DNA of 64,000 bases from Homarus americanus (GCF_018991925.1 NW_024736071.1:10539958-10603957); one strand, 5' to 3'; counted from the first letter of the stretch, positions 36,246 through 49,624 are shown. The notes: a model not told the origin generated them from the letters alone. Made by a program: numbers and translations.

Positions 36246-39200
36246 AAATTCGATAATACACTGTCCTAAAAAGTAGATAATCTACTTTTAGGGAAAGTAG
36301 ATAACCAACTTTCCCGGAAAGTAGATATTTCCCATTTTCTACTATAGAAATTTCCCGTTTTCTATGATAAATAGATAACCAACTTTCCCGGAAAGTAGAT
36401 ATTTCCCATTTTCTATGGTACATATTTCCCGTTTTCTATGATAAGTAGATAACCAACTTTCCCATGTAGTATATATTTCCCATTTTCTGTTATACAAATT
36501 TCCCGTTTTCTATGATAATCTACTTCGGAAAATTTGGAAATATTTCCCAAGAAGTCGATAATCTACTTCCCCGAAAATTCGATAATACACTGTCCTAAAA
36601 AGTAGATAATCTACTTTTAGGGAAAGTAGATAACCAACTTTCTCGGAAAGTAGATATTTCCCATATTCTATTATACAAATTTCCCGTTTTCTATAAGTAG
36701 ATAACGAACTTCCCGGAAAGTAGATATTTCCCATTTTCTATGATAAGCAGATAACCAACTTTCCCAGAAAGTAGATATTTCCCATTTTCAGTTATACAAA
36801 TTTCCCATTTTCTATGATAATCTACTTCATAAAATAGGTAATATTTCCCAAAAAGTCGATGATCTACTTCCCCAAAAATTCGATAATCTACTTTCCCGAA
36901 AAGTAGATAATCTACTTTTCGGGAAAGTAGATAACCAACTTTCCCAGAAAGTAGATATTTCTCATTTTCTGTGATACAAATTTCCCGTTTTCTATGATAA
37001 TCTACTTCGGAAAATTTGGAAATATTTCCCAAGAAGTCGATAATCTACTTCCCCGAAAATTCGATAATACACTGTCCTAAAAAGTAGATAATCTAGTTTT
37101 AGGGAAAGTAGATAACCAACTTTCCCGGAAAGTAGATATTTCCCATATTCTATTATACAAATTTCGCGTTTTCTATAAGTAGATAACGAACTTCCCGGAA
37201 AGTAGATATTTCCCATTTTCTATGATAAGCAGATAACCAACTTTCCCAGAAAGTAGATATTTCCCATTTTCAGTTATACAAATTTCCCATTTTCTATGAT
37301 AATCTACTTCATAAAAATAGGTAATATTTCCCAAAAAGTCGATGATCTACTTCCCCAAAAATTCGATAATCTACTTTCCCGAAAAGTAGATAATCTACTT
37401 TTCGGGAAAGTAGATAACCAACTTTCCCGGAAAGTAGATATTTCCCATTTTCTATGACACAAATTTCCCGTTTTCTATGATAAACAGATAACCAACTTTC
37501 CCAGAAAGTAGATATTCCCCATTTTCTGTGATAAAAATTTCCCGTTTTCTATGATAACCTACTTCGGAAAATTAGGGAATATTTCCCAAGAAGTCGATAA
37601 TCTACTTCCCCGAAAATTCGATATCTACTGTCCCAAAAAGTAGATAATCTACTTTTCGGTAAAGTAGATAACCAACTTTCCCGGAAGTAGATATTTCCTA
37701 TTTTCTATGATACAAATTTCCCGTTTTCTATGATAAGTAGATAAACAACTTTCCCAGAAAGTATATATTTCCCATTTTCTGTTATACAAATTTCCCGTTT
37801 TCTATGATAATCTACTTCGGAAAAGTAGGTAATATTTCCCAAAAAGTCGATAATCTACTTCCCCCAAAATTCGATAATCTAATTTCCCGAAAAGTAGATA
37901 ATCTACTTTTCGGGAAAGTAGATAACCAACTTTCCCAGAAAGTAGATATTTCTCATTTTCTGTGATACAAATTTCCCGTTTTCTATGATGATCTACTTCG
38001 GAAAATTTGGAAATATTTCCCAAGAAGTCGATAATCTACTTCCCCGAAAATTCGATAATACACTGTCCTAAAAAGTAGATAATCTACTTTTAGGGAAAGT
38101 AGATAACCAACTTTCCCGGAAAGTAGATATTTCCCATATTCTATTATACAAATTTCCCGTTTTCTATAAGTAGATAACGAACTTCCCGGAAAGTAGATAT
38201 TTCCCATTTTCTATAAGCAGATAACCAACTTTCCCAGAAAGTAGATATTTCCCATTTTCAGTTATACAAATTTCCCATTTTCTATGATAATCTACTTCAT
38301 AAAAATAGGTAATATTTCCCAAAAAGTCGATGATCTACTTCCCCAAAAATTCGATAATCTACTTTCCCGAAAAGTAGATAATCTACTTTTCGGGAAAGTA
38401 GATAACCAACTTTCCCGGAAAGTAGATATTTCCCATTTTCTATGAAACATATTTCCCGTTTTCTATGATAAGTAGATAAGCAACTTTCCCAGAAAGTATA
38501 TATTTCCCATTTTCTGTTATACAAATTTCCCGTTTTCTATGATAACCTACTTCGGAAAATTGGGTAATATTTCCGAAAAAGTCGATAATCTACTTCCCCG
38601 AAAATTCGATAATCTACTTTCCCGAAAAGTAGATAATCTACTTTTCCGGAAAGTAGATAACCAACTTTCCCAGAAAGTAGATATTTCTCATTTTCTGCGA
38701 TACAAATTTCCCGTTTTCTATGATAATCTACTTCGGAAAATTTGGAAATATTTCCCAAGAAGTCGATAATCTACTTCCCCGAAAATTCGATAACACACTG
38801 TCCTAAAAAGTAAATAATCTACTTTTAGGGAAAGTAGATAACCAACTTTCCCGGAAAGTAGATATTTCCCATATTCTATTATACAAATTTCCCGTTTTCT
38901 ATAAGTAGATAACGAACTTCCCGGAAAGTAGATATTTCCCATTTTCTATGATAAGCAGATAACCAACTTTCCCAGAAAGTATATATTTCCCATTTTCTGT
39001 TATACAAATTTCCCGTTTTCTATGATAATCTACTTCGGAAAAGTAGGTAATATTTCCCAAAAAGTCGATAATCTACTTCCCCAAAAATTCGATAATCTAC
39101 TTTCCCGAAGAGTAGATAATCTACTTTTCGGGAAAGTAGGTAACCAACTTTCCCAGAAAGTAGATATTTCTCATTTTTTGTGATACAAATTTCCCGTTTT

Positions 39201-42200
39201 CTATGATAATCTACTTCGGAAAATTTGGAAATATTTCCCAAGAAGTCGATAATCTACTTCCCCGAAAATTCGATAATACACTGTCCTAAAAAGTAGATAA
39301 TCTACTTTTAGGGAAAGTAGATAACCAACTTTCCCGGAAAGTAGATATTTCCCATATTCTATTAGACAAATTTCCCGTTTTCATAAGTAGATAACGAACT
39401 TCCCGGAAAGTAGATATTTCCCATTTTCTATGATAAGCAGATAACCAACTTTCCCAGAAAGTAGATATTTCCCATTTTCAGTTATACAAATTTCCCATTT
39501 TCTATGATAATCTACTTCATAAAAATAGGTAATATTTCCCAAAAATTCGATAACCAACTTTCCCGGAAAGTAGATATTTCCCATTTTCTATGACACAAAT
39601 TTCCCGTTTTCTATGATAAACAGATAACCAACTTTCCCAGAAAGTAGATATTCCCCATTTTCTGTGATAAAAATTTCCCGTTTTCTATGATAACCTACTT
39701 CGGAAAAATAGGTAATATTTCCCAAAAAGTCGATGATCTACTTCCCCAAAAATTCGATAATCTACTTTCCCGAAAAGTAGATAATCTACTTTTCGGGAAA
39801 GTAGATAACCAACTTTCCCGGAAAGTAGATATTTCCCATTTTCTATGACACAAATTTCCCGTTTTCTATGATAAACAGATAACCAACTTTCCCAGAAAGT
39901 ATATATTTCCCATTTTCTGTTATACAAATTTCCCGTTTTCTATGATAATCTACTTCGGAAAAATAGGTTATATTTCCCAAAAAGTCGATAATCTACTTCC
40001 CCAAAAATTCGATAATCTACTTTCCCGAAAAGTAGATAATCTACTTTTCGGGAAAGTAGATAACCAACTTTCCCGGAAAGTAGATATTTCCCATTTTCTA
40101 TGAAACATATTTCCCGTTTTCTATGATAAGTAGATAAGCAACTTTCCCAGAAAGTATATATTTCCCATTTTCTGTTATACAAATTTCCCGTTTTCTATGA
40201 TAACCTACTTCGGAAAATTGGGTAATATTTCCGAAAAAGTCGATAATCTACTTCCCCGAAAATTCGATAATCTACTTTCCCGAAAAGTAGATAATTTACT
40301 TTTCCGGAAAGTAGATAACCAACTTTCCCAGAAAGTAGATATTTCTCATTTTCTGCGATACCAATTTCCCGTTTTCTATGATAATCTACTTCGGAAAATT
40401 TGGAAATATTTCCCAAGAAGTCGATAATCTACTTCGCCGAAAATTCGATAACACACTGTCCTAAAAAGTAGATAATCTACTTTTAGGGAAAGTAGATAAC
40501 CAACTTTCCCGGAAAGTAGATATTTCCCATATTCTATTATACAAATTTCCCGTTTTCTATAAGTAGATAACGAACTTCCCGGAAAGTAGATATTTCCCAT
40601 TTTCTATGATAAGCAGATAACCAACTTTCCCAGAAAGTAGATATTTCCCATTTTCGGTTATACAAATTTCCCATTTTCTATGATAATCTACTTCAGAAAA
40701 ATAGGTAATATTTCCCAAAAAGTCGATGATCTACTTCCCCAAAAATTCGATAATCTACTTTCCCGAAAAGTAGATAATCTACTTTTCGGGAAAGTAGATA
40801 ACCAACTTTCCCGGAAGTAGATATTTCCCATTTTCTATGACACAAATTTCCCGTTTTCTATGATAAGTAGATAACCAACTTTCCCAGAAAGTAGATATTT
40901 TCCAGTTTTCTGTGATACAAATTTCCCATTTTCTATGATAATTTACTTCCGAAAATTAGGTAATATTTCCCAAAAGTAGGTAATCTACTTCCTTGAAGAC
41001 GATAATCTACTTTCCTGAAAACAAGATAATCTCCTTTTGGGAAAGTAGATAACCAACTTTCCCAGAAAGAAGATATTTCTCATTTTCTATTATACAAATT
41101 TCCCGTTTTCTATACGTAAATAACCAACTCCCAGAAAGTAGATATTTCCCATCTTCTGTGATACAAATTTTCTGTTTTCTATGATAATCTACTTCAGAAA
41201 ATTAGGTAATATTTCCCAAAAAGTCGATAATCTACTTCCCCGAAAAGTCGATAATACACTGGGTCCTTAAAAAAGTAGATAATCTTACTTTTAGGGAAAT
41301 TGGCAACCAACTTTCCCCGGAAAGTGGTTATTTCCCACCCTATTATACAAATTTCCTGCTTCTATAAGTAGATAACGAACTTCCGAAAGTAGATATTTCC
41401 CATTTTCTATGATAAGCAGATAAACCAACTTTCCCAGAAAGTAGATATTTCCCATTTTCAGTTATAAATTTCCCGTTTTCTATGATAACCTACTTCGGAA
41501 AAATAGGTAATATTTCCCAAAAAGTCGATGATCTACTTCCCCAAAAATTCGATAATCTACTTTCCCGAAAAGTAGATAATCTACTTTTCGGGAAAGTAGA
41601 TAACCAACTTTCCCGGAAAGTAGATATTTCCCATTTTCTATGACACAAATTTCCCGTTTTCTATGATAAACAGATAACCAACTTTCCCAGAAAGTATATA
41701 TTTCCCATTTTCTGTTTTACAAATTTCCCGTTTTCTATGATAATCTACTTCGGAAAAATAGGTTATATTTCCCAAAAAGTCGATAATCTACTTCCCCAAA
41801 AATTCGATAATCTACTTTCCCGAAAAGTAGATAATCTACTTTTCGGGAAAGTAGATAACCAACTTTCCCGGAAAGTAGATATTTCCCATTTTCTATGAAA
41901 CATATTTCCCGTTTTCTATGATAAGTAGATAAGCAACTTTCCCAGAAAGTATATATTTCCCATTTTCTGTTATACAAATTTCCCGTTTTCTATGATAACC
42001 TACTTCGGAAAATTGGGTAATATTTCCGAAAAAGTCGATAATCTACTTCCCCGAAAATTCGATAATCTACTTTCCCGAAAAGTAGATAATCTACTTTTCC
42101 GGAAAGTAGATAACCAACTTTCCCAGAAAGTAGATATTTCTCATTTTCTGCGATACAAATTTCCCGTTTTCTATGATAATCTACTTCGGAAAATTTGGAA

Positions 42201-45200
42201 ATATTTCCCAAGAAGTCGATAATCTACTTCCCCGAAAATTCGATAACACACTGTCCTAAAAAGTAAATAATCTACTTTTAGGGAAAGTAGATAACCAACT
42301 TTCCCGGAAAGTAGATATTTCCCATATTCTATTATACAAATTTCCCGTTTTCTATAAGTAGATAACGAACTTCCCGGAAAGTAGATATTTCCCATTTTCT
42401 ATGATAAGCAGATAACCAACTTTCCCAGAAAGTATATATTTCCCATTTTCTGTTATACAAATTTCCCGTTTTCTATGATAATCTACTTCGGAAAAGTAGG
42501 TAATATTTCCCAAAAAGTCGATAATCTACTTCCCCAAAAATTCGATAATCTACTTTCCCGAAGAGTAGATAATCTACTTTTCGGGAAAGTAGGTAACCAA
42601 CTTTCCCAGAAAGTAGATATTTCTCATTTTTTGTGATACAAATTTCCCGTTTTCTATGATAATCTACTTCGGAAAATTTGGAAATATTTCCCAAGAAGTC
42701 GATAATCTACTTCCCCGAAAATTCGATAATACACTGTCCTAAAAAGTAGATAATCTACTTTTAGGGAAAGTAGATAACCAACTTTCCCGGAAAGTAGATA
42801 TTTCCCATATTCTATTAGACAAATTTCCCGTTTTCTATAAGTAGATAACGAACTTCCCGGAAAGTAGATATTTCCCATTTTCTATGATAAGCAGATAACC
42901 AACTTTCCCAGAAAGTAGATATTTCCCATTTTCAGTTATACAAATTTCCCATTTTCTATGATAATCTACTTCATAAAAATAGGTAATATTTCCCAAAAAT
43001 TCGATAACCAACTTTCCCGGAAAGTAGATATTTCCCATTTTCTATGACACAAATTTCCCGTTTTCTATGATAAACAGATAACCAACTTTCCCAGAAAGTA
43101 GATATTCCCCATTTTCTGTGATAAAAATTTCCCGTTTTCTATGATAATCTACTTCGGAAAAATAGGTTATATTTCCCAAAAAGTCGATAATCTACTTCCC
43201 CAAAAATTCGATAATCTACTTTCCCGAAAAGTAGATAATCTACTTTTCGGGAAAGTAGATAACCAACTTTCCCGGAAAGTAGATATTTCCCATTTTCTAT
43301 GAAACATATTTCCCGTTTTCTATGATAAGTAGATAAGCAACTTTCCCAGAAAGTATATATTTCCCATTTTCTATTATACAAATTTCCCGTTTTCTATGAT
43401 AACCTACTTCGGAAAATTGGGTAATATTTCCGAAAAAGTCGATAATCTACTTCCCCGAAAATTCGATAATCTACTTTCCCGAAAAGTAGATAATTTACTT
43501 TTCCGGAAAGTAGATAACCAACTTTCCCAGAAAGTAGATATTTCTCATTTTCTGCGATACCAATTTCCCGTTTTCTATGATAATCTACTTCGGAAAATTT
43601 GGAAATATTTCCCAAGAAGTCGATAATCTACTTCGCCGAAAATTCGATAACACACTGTCCTAAAAAGTAGATAATCTACTTTTAGGGAAAGTAGATAACC
43701 AACTTTCCCGGAAAGTAGATATTTCCCATATTCTATTATACAAATTTCCCGTTTTCTATAAGTAGATAACGAACTTCCCGGAAAGTAGATATTTCCCATT
43801 TTCTATGATAAGCAGATAACCAACTTTCCCAGAAAGTAGATATTTCCCATTTTCGGTTATACAAATTTCCCATTTTCTATGATAATCTACTTCAGAAAAA
43901 TAGGTAATATTTCCCAAAAAGTCGATGATCTACTTCCCCAAAAATTCGATAATCTACTTTCCCGAAAAGTAGATAATCTACTTTTCGGGAAAGTAGATAA
44001 CCAACTTTCCCGGAAGTAGATATTTCCCATTTTCTATGACACAAATTTCCCGTTTTCTATGATAAGTAGATAACCAACTTTCCCAGAAAGTAGATATTTT
44101 CCAGTTTTCTGTGATACAAATTTCCCATTTTCTATGATAATTTACTTCCGAAAATTAGGTAATATTTCCCAAAAGTAGGTAATCTACTTCCTTGAAGACG
44201 ATAATCTACTTTCCTGAAAACAAGATAATCTCCTTTTGGGAAAGTAGATAACCAACTTTCCCAGAAAGAAGATATTTCTCATTTTCTATTATACAAATTT
44301 CCCGTTTTCTATACGTAAATAACCAACTCCCAGAAAGTAGATATTTCCCATCTTCTGTGATACAAATTTTCTGTTTTCTATGATAATCTACTTCAGAAAA
44401 TTAGGTAATATTTCCCAAAAAGTCGATAATCTACTTCCCCGAAAAGTCGATAATCTACTTCCCCGACAAGTCGATAATCTACTTTCCCAAATAGTAGATA
44501 ATCTACTTTTCGGGAAAGTAGATAACCAACTTTCCCGGAAAGTAGATATTTCCCATTTTCTATGGTACATATTTCCCGTTTTCTATGATAAGTAGATAAC
44601 CAACTTTCCCAGAAAATATATATTTCCCATTTTCTGTTATACAAATTTCCCGTTTTCTATGATAATCTACTTCGGAAAAGTAGGTAATATTTCCCAAAAA
44701 GTCGATAATCTACTTCCCCAAAAATTCGATAATCTACTTTCCCGAAAAGTAGATAATCTACTTTTCGGGAAAGTAGATAACCAACTTTCCCAGAAAGAAG
44801 ATATTTCTCATTTTCTGTGATACAAATTTCCCGTTTTCTATGATAATCTACTTCGGAAAATTTGGAAATATTTCCCAAGAAGTCGATAATCTACTTCCCC
44901 GAAAATTCGATAATACACTGTCCTAAAAAGTAGATAATCTACTTTTAGGGAAAGTAGATAACCAACTTTCCCGGAAAGTAGATATTTCCCATATTCTATT
45001 ATACAAATTTCCCGTTTTCTATAAGTAGATAACGAACTTCCCGGAAAGTAGATATTTCCCATTTTCTATAAGCAGATAACCAACTTTCCCAGAAAGTAGA
45101 TATTTCCCATTTTCAGTTATACAAATTTCCCATTTTCTATGATAATCTACTTCATAAAAATAGGTAATATTTCCCAAAAAGTCGATGATCTACTTCCCCA

Positions 45201-47977
45201 AAAATTCGATAATCTACTTTCCCGAAAAGTAGATAATCTACTTTTCGGGAAAGTAGATAACCAACTTTCCCGGAAAGTAGATATTTCCCATTTTCTATGA
45301 CACAAATTTCCCGTTTTCTATGATAAACAGATAACCAACTTTCCCAGAAAGTAGATATTCCCCATTTTCTGTGATAAAAATTTCCCGTTTTCTATGATAA
45401 CCTACTTCGGAAAATTAGGGAATATTTCCCAAGAAGTCGATAATCTACTTCCCCGAAAATTCGATATCTACTGTCCCAAAAAGTAGATAATCTACTTTTC
45501 GGGAAAGTAGATAACCAACTTTCCCGGAAGTAGATATTTCCTATTTTCTATGATACAAATTTCCCGTTTTCTATGATAAGTAGATAAACAACTTTCCCAG
45601 AAAGTATATATTTCCCATTTTCTGTTATACAAATTTCCCGTTTTCTATGATAATCTACTTCGGAAAAATAGGTAATATTTCCCAAAAAGTCGATAATCTA
45701 CTTCCCCAAAAATTCGATAATCTACTTTCCCGAAAAGTAGATAATCTACTTTTCGGGAAAGTAGATAACCATCTTTCCAGGAAAGTAGATATTTCCCATT
45801 TTCTATGAAACATATTTCCCGTTTTCTATGATAAGTAGATAAGCAACTTTCCCAGAAAGTATATATTTCCCATTTTATGTTATACAAATTTCCCGTTTTC
45901 TATGATAACCTACTTCGGAAAATTGGGTAATATTTCCGAAAAAGTCGATAATCTACTTCCCCGAAAATTCGATAATCTACTTTCCCGAAAAGTAGATAAT
46001 CTACTTTTCCGGAAAGTAGATAACCAACTTTCCCAGAAAGTAGATATTTCTCATTTTCTGCGATACAAATTTCCCGTTTTCTATGATAATCTACTTCGGA
46101 AAATTTGGAAATATTTCCCAAGAAGTCGATAATCTACTTCCCCGAAAATTCGATAACACACTGTCCTAAAAAGTAGATAATCTACTTTTAGGGAAAGTAG
46201 ATAACCAACTTTCCCGGAAAGTAGATATTTCCCATATTCTATTATACAAATTTCCCGTTTTCTATAAGTAGATAGCGAACTTCCCGGAAAGTAGATATTT
46301 CCCATTTTCTATGATAAGCAGATAACCAACTTTCCCAGAAAGTAGATATTTCCCATTTTCAGTTATACAAATTTCCCATTTTCTATGATAATCTACTTCA
46401 GAAAAATAGGTAATATTTCCCAAAAAGTCGATGATCTACTTCCCCAAAAATTCGATAATCTACTTTCCCGAAAAGTAGATAATCTACTTTTCGGGAAAGT
46501 AGATAACCAACTTTCCCGGAATGTAGATATTTCCCATTTTCTATTATACAAATTTCCCGTTTTCTATACGTAAATAACCAACTCCCAGAAAGTAGATATT
46601 TCCCATTTTCTGTGATACAAATTTTCCGTTTTCTATGATAATCTACTTCAGAAAAGTAGGTAATATTTCCCAAAAAGTCGATAATCTACTTCCCCGAAAA
46701 GTCGATAATCTACTTCCCTGACAAGTCGATAATCTACTTTCCCAAATAGTAGATAATCTACTTTTCGGGAAAGTAGATAACCAACTTTCCCGGAAAGTAG
46801 ATATTTCCCATTTTCTATGGTACATATTTCCCGTTTTCTATGATAAGTAGATAACCAACTTTCCCAGAAAGTAGATATTTCCCATTTTCAGTTATTGTAT
46901 ACAAATTTCCCATTTTCTATGATAATCTACTTCATAAAAATAGGTAATATTTCCCAAAAAGTCGATGATCTACTTCCCCAAAAATTCGATAATCTACTTT
47001 CCCGAAAAGTAGATAATCTACTTTTCGGGAAAGTAGATAACCAACTTTCCCAGAAAGTAGATATTCCCCATTTTCTGTGATAAAAATTTCCCGTTTTCTA
47101 TGATAACCTACTTCGGAAAATTAGGGAATATTTCCCAAGAAGTCGATAATCTACTTCCCCAAAAATTCGATATCTACTGTCCCAAAAAGTAGATAATCTA
47201 CTTTTCGGTAAAGTAGATAACCAACTTTCCCGGAAGTAGATATTTCCTATTTTCTATGATACAAATTTCCCGTTTTCTATGATAAGTAGATAACCAACTT
47301 TCCCAGAAAGTAGATATTTTCCAGTTTTCTGTGATACAAATTTCCCATTTTCTATGATAATTTACTTCCGAAAATTAGGTAATATTTCCCAAAAGTAGGT
47401 AATCTACTTCCTTGAAGACGATAATCTACTTTCCTGAAAACAAGATAATCTCCTTTTGGGAAAGTAGATAACCAACTTTCCCAGAAAGAAGATATTTCTC
47501 ATTTTCTATTATACAAATTTCCCGTTTTCTATACGTAAATAACCAACTCCCGGAAAGTAGATATTTCCCATTTTCTGTGATACAAATTTTCCGTTTTCTA
47601 TGATAATCTACTTCAGAAAAATAGGTAATATTTCCCAAAAAGTCGATAATCTACTTCCCCGAAAAGTCGATAATCTACTTCCCTGACAAGTCGATAATCT
47701 ACATTCCCAAATAGTAGATAATCTACTTTTCGGGAAAGTAGATATTTCCCATTTTCTATTATATAAATTTCCTGTTTTCTATGATAAATTGATAACCAAC
47801 TTTCCCAAAATTAGATATTTCCCATTTTCTGCAATACAAATTTCCCGTTTTCTATGATAATGTACTTCGCAAACTTTGGTAATATTTCCCCAAAAGTCGA
47901 AAATCTACTTCCCCGGAAAGTCGATAATCTACTTCCCTGGAAAGTCGATAATCCACTTTTCCGAAAAGTAGATAATC
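36246..47977 (-). repeat. Satellite array, reverse-oriented part
   Basis: The same satellite in the opposite orientation: the conserved words appear as ATACAAATTTCCCGTTTTCT and AAAGTAGATATTTCCCATTT. The orientation changes between about 36235 and 36300, where a forward monomer (ending ...GAAATTAGATAATCAAC) meets reverse text beginning CCCCGAAAATTCGATAATAC. Longer blocks recur: a variant starting near 38537 reappears at 40195, 41990, 43394 and 45900. The array ends at about 47977, directly against CR1-like RT sequence. I see no interrupting gene. Confidence 0.95.
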
Positions 47978-49068
47978 AACACAATTGCTCAAGGTATTGG
48001 ATATTTGGACCCATATTCTGGAACAGGGTGGTAATATCAACAATATATACCTAGATTTTGCCAAGGCTGAAAATCAAACTGGAAGGGTATGGAATTCGGG
48101 GAAATGTCCTAGCGTGGATAGAAGACTTTCTACATGACTGCAAGCAGTGTGTGGTGGTTAATGGCACGAAATCATTATCTGTACCTGTCACAAGCAGGGT
48201 ACCACAGGGCAGCGTATTGGGCCCGCTTTTGTTTGTTTGTTTCATAAATGACATGCCTGACGTTGTACACTCCTCCATACAAATGTTTGCGGATGACGCC
48301 AAGCTATTTCTGGAAATCAAGAACCAAACGGACTGTCAAGAGCTGCAGAAGGACCTCTGAGGGCTCCAGGAATAGTCGAAGGAATGGCTGCTGAGATTCA
48401 ATGTCACGAAGTGTAAGAGAATGCACCTGGGGCATACCAATGGTAAGGAGGCGTATCTTATGTCCCAACGGGATGAAGAAACTGCACTATTTGAGACTGA
48501 ATGTGGGAAGGACCTAGGTGTGTATGTTGACAATGAGCTGAAGTTGTCTTATAAGAAGGCTGTTCAGATATCTAGACGGTCCGTCCCTCGGAATCATCTT
48601 CAAAAGTTGATTGAAAATGTTCAAAGGAGGGCCACCAGACTGGTGCCTGCACTTTGGCAACTCAACTACCCTGAGAGATTGGAGCTCCTGAACTTGCCTG
48701 GCTTATACTACAGACGGGCAAGGTGTATAAGCATCTCAAAGGCACTACTCAGTCGAGTGTCCTTACTTGTGACTACAAGGGTTCACAGCTAAAGGTTGAA
48801 GAAGCCGCAGTTCCATAAAACTGTGAGGGCAAACTTTTTTGGAGTGTGAGTTGTGAACTCTTGGAACAATCTGCCAGAAAGTGTTGTGACGGCACCGAGT
48901 GTGAGCTCTTTCAAGACCAGACTTGACCAGCACTGTAGCAGGTTCAGATACATTCAGGAGCCAGTGCATGCCCAGTACTTGCCAACAGTGCATAACAGAG
49001 ATGTGACCGATCGCCCAAAGCGGCTAATGAGCCGATCAGTGGTGAAGAGGATAAAAGTAAAGTAAAAA
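47978..49068 (+). pseudogene. CR1-like ORF2 RT fragment with 3' tail (right flank of the satellite)
   Basis: Starts inside RT at CACAATTGCTCAAGGTATTGG and runs to the family 3' tail (AGCCGATCAGTGGTGAAGAG, then GATAAAAGTAAAG). Readable blocks: I-Y-L-D-F-A-K near 48045, K-I-K-L-E-G-Y-G-I-R-G-N-V, V-P-Q-G-S-V-L-G-P-L-L-F near 48200, F-A-D-D-A-K-L-F near 48287 (catalytic Asp pair kept), E-N-V-Q-R-R-A-T-R-L near 48615, and Y-P-E-R-L-E-L-L-N-L-P. A 26-bp deletion relative to 55970-56005 removes the F-D-S-V-P-H part and shifts the frame at 48063. A stop interrupts near 48358. It is the same family as 54766-56300. Confidence 0.88.
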
Positions 49069-49089
49069 GTTAAAATGTGGAACCACACA

Positions 49090-49333
49090 CAAAAAGCCGT
49101 TTTTTTCTAAAAACCAGTTTTTGTGATATAGCTCGGAATGTGACATCAGCAATGTTACCTAGGTATGTTAATTCCTAGCCAATTCGCCAGGCCAACATAC
49201 AGGCAATTAAAACATCTAATAATTTCTTTAATAAGTAATTTTAAGACACGTCGCTACCTGGCATTTAATTGTAATTCTCAAAGCCCCCTCCTTCACCCTC
49301 CACCATATGCATCACGACCTTCAACTCTTGCCT
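49090..49333 (+). repeat. Left inverted terminal repeat of the DIRS-like element
   Basis: Bases 49143-49333 are an inverted match to 57482-57670, about 85-90 % identical by eye; shared words include ATGTTACCTAGGTATGTTAA and ATTTAATTGTAATTCTCAAA. The outermost 49090-49139 (AAAAAGCCG...GCTCGGAAT) is not in the right repeat, but its inverse occurs at 49398-49447 in the internal complementary region. Confidence 0.9.
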
Positions 49334-49397
49334 CAGAGCGAGCAGTAAATAAAAGTCAACTCTCGAGGGGTGGAGATGGGTAGGTTATGGACGTCGC

Positions 49398-49474
49398 ATT
49401 CCGAGCTATATCACAAAAACTGGTTTTTAGAAAAAAAACGGCTTTTTGTTCAAGCTGGAATGCAACGTCAGCAA
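49398..49474 (+). repeat. Internal complementary region (ICR) of the DIRS-like element
   Basis: Two abutting pieces. 49398-49447 is the reverse complement of the left end 49090-49139 (one indel in the A/T run). 49448-49474 is a perfect 27-bp reverse complement of the right end 57661-57687 (core CTGGAATGCAACGTCAGC). A segment complementary to both element ends joined together is what the DIRS model needs to template circularisation of the cDNA. Confidence 0.88.
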
Positions 49475-49624
49475 GAATACCCGAGCAGGAGGTGGAGAGG
49501 GAGGTGACTTTGCATACAAGGCTCCGCTGACTGAGGTCCGGATTATGTTATAAACCGCTTGGAATATTTCCAAAATTAGGAACACACCGGAAGGTAAAAT
49601 GTTAATTTACTCAAAAAAGATATA

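Noticed and set aside
32367..47977. Many 60-90-codon repeat ORFs read as a repeat-protein gene family
   Set aside because: They follow the satellite monomer exactly, each ends in a stop, appear on both strands in places, and have no splice or promoter context. They are by-products of a repeat length divisible by three.
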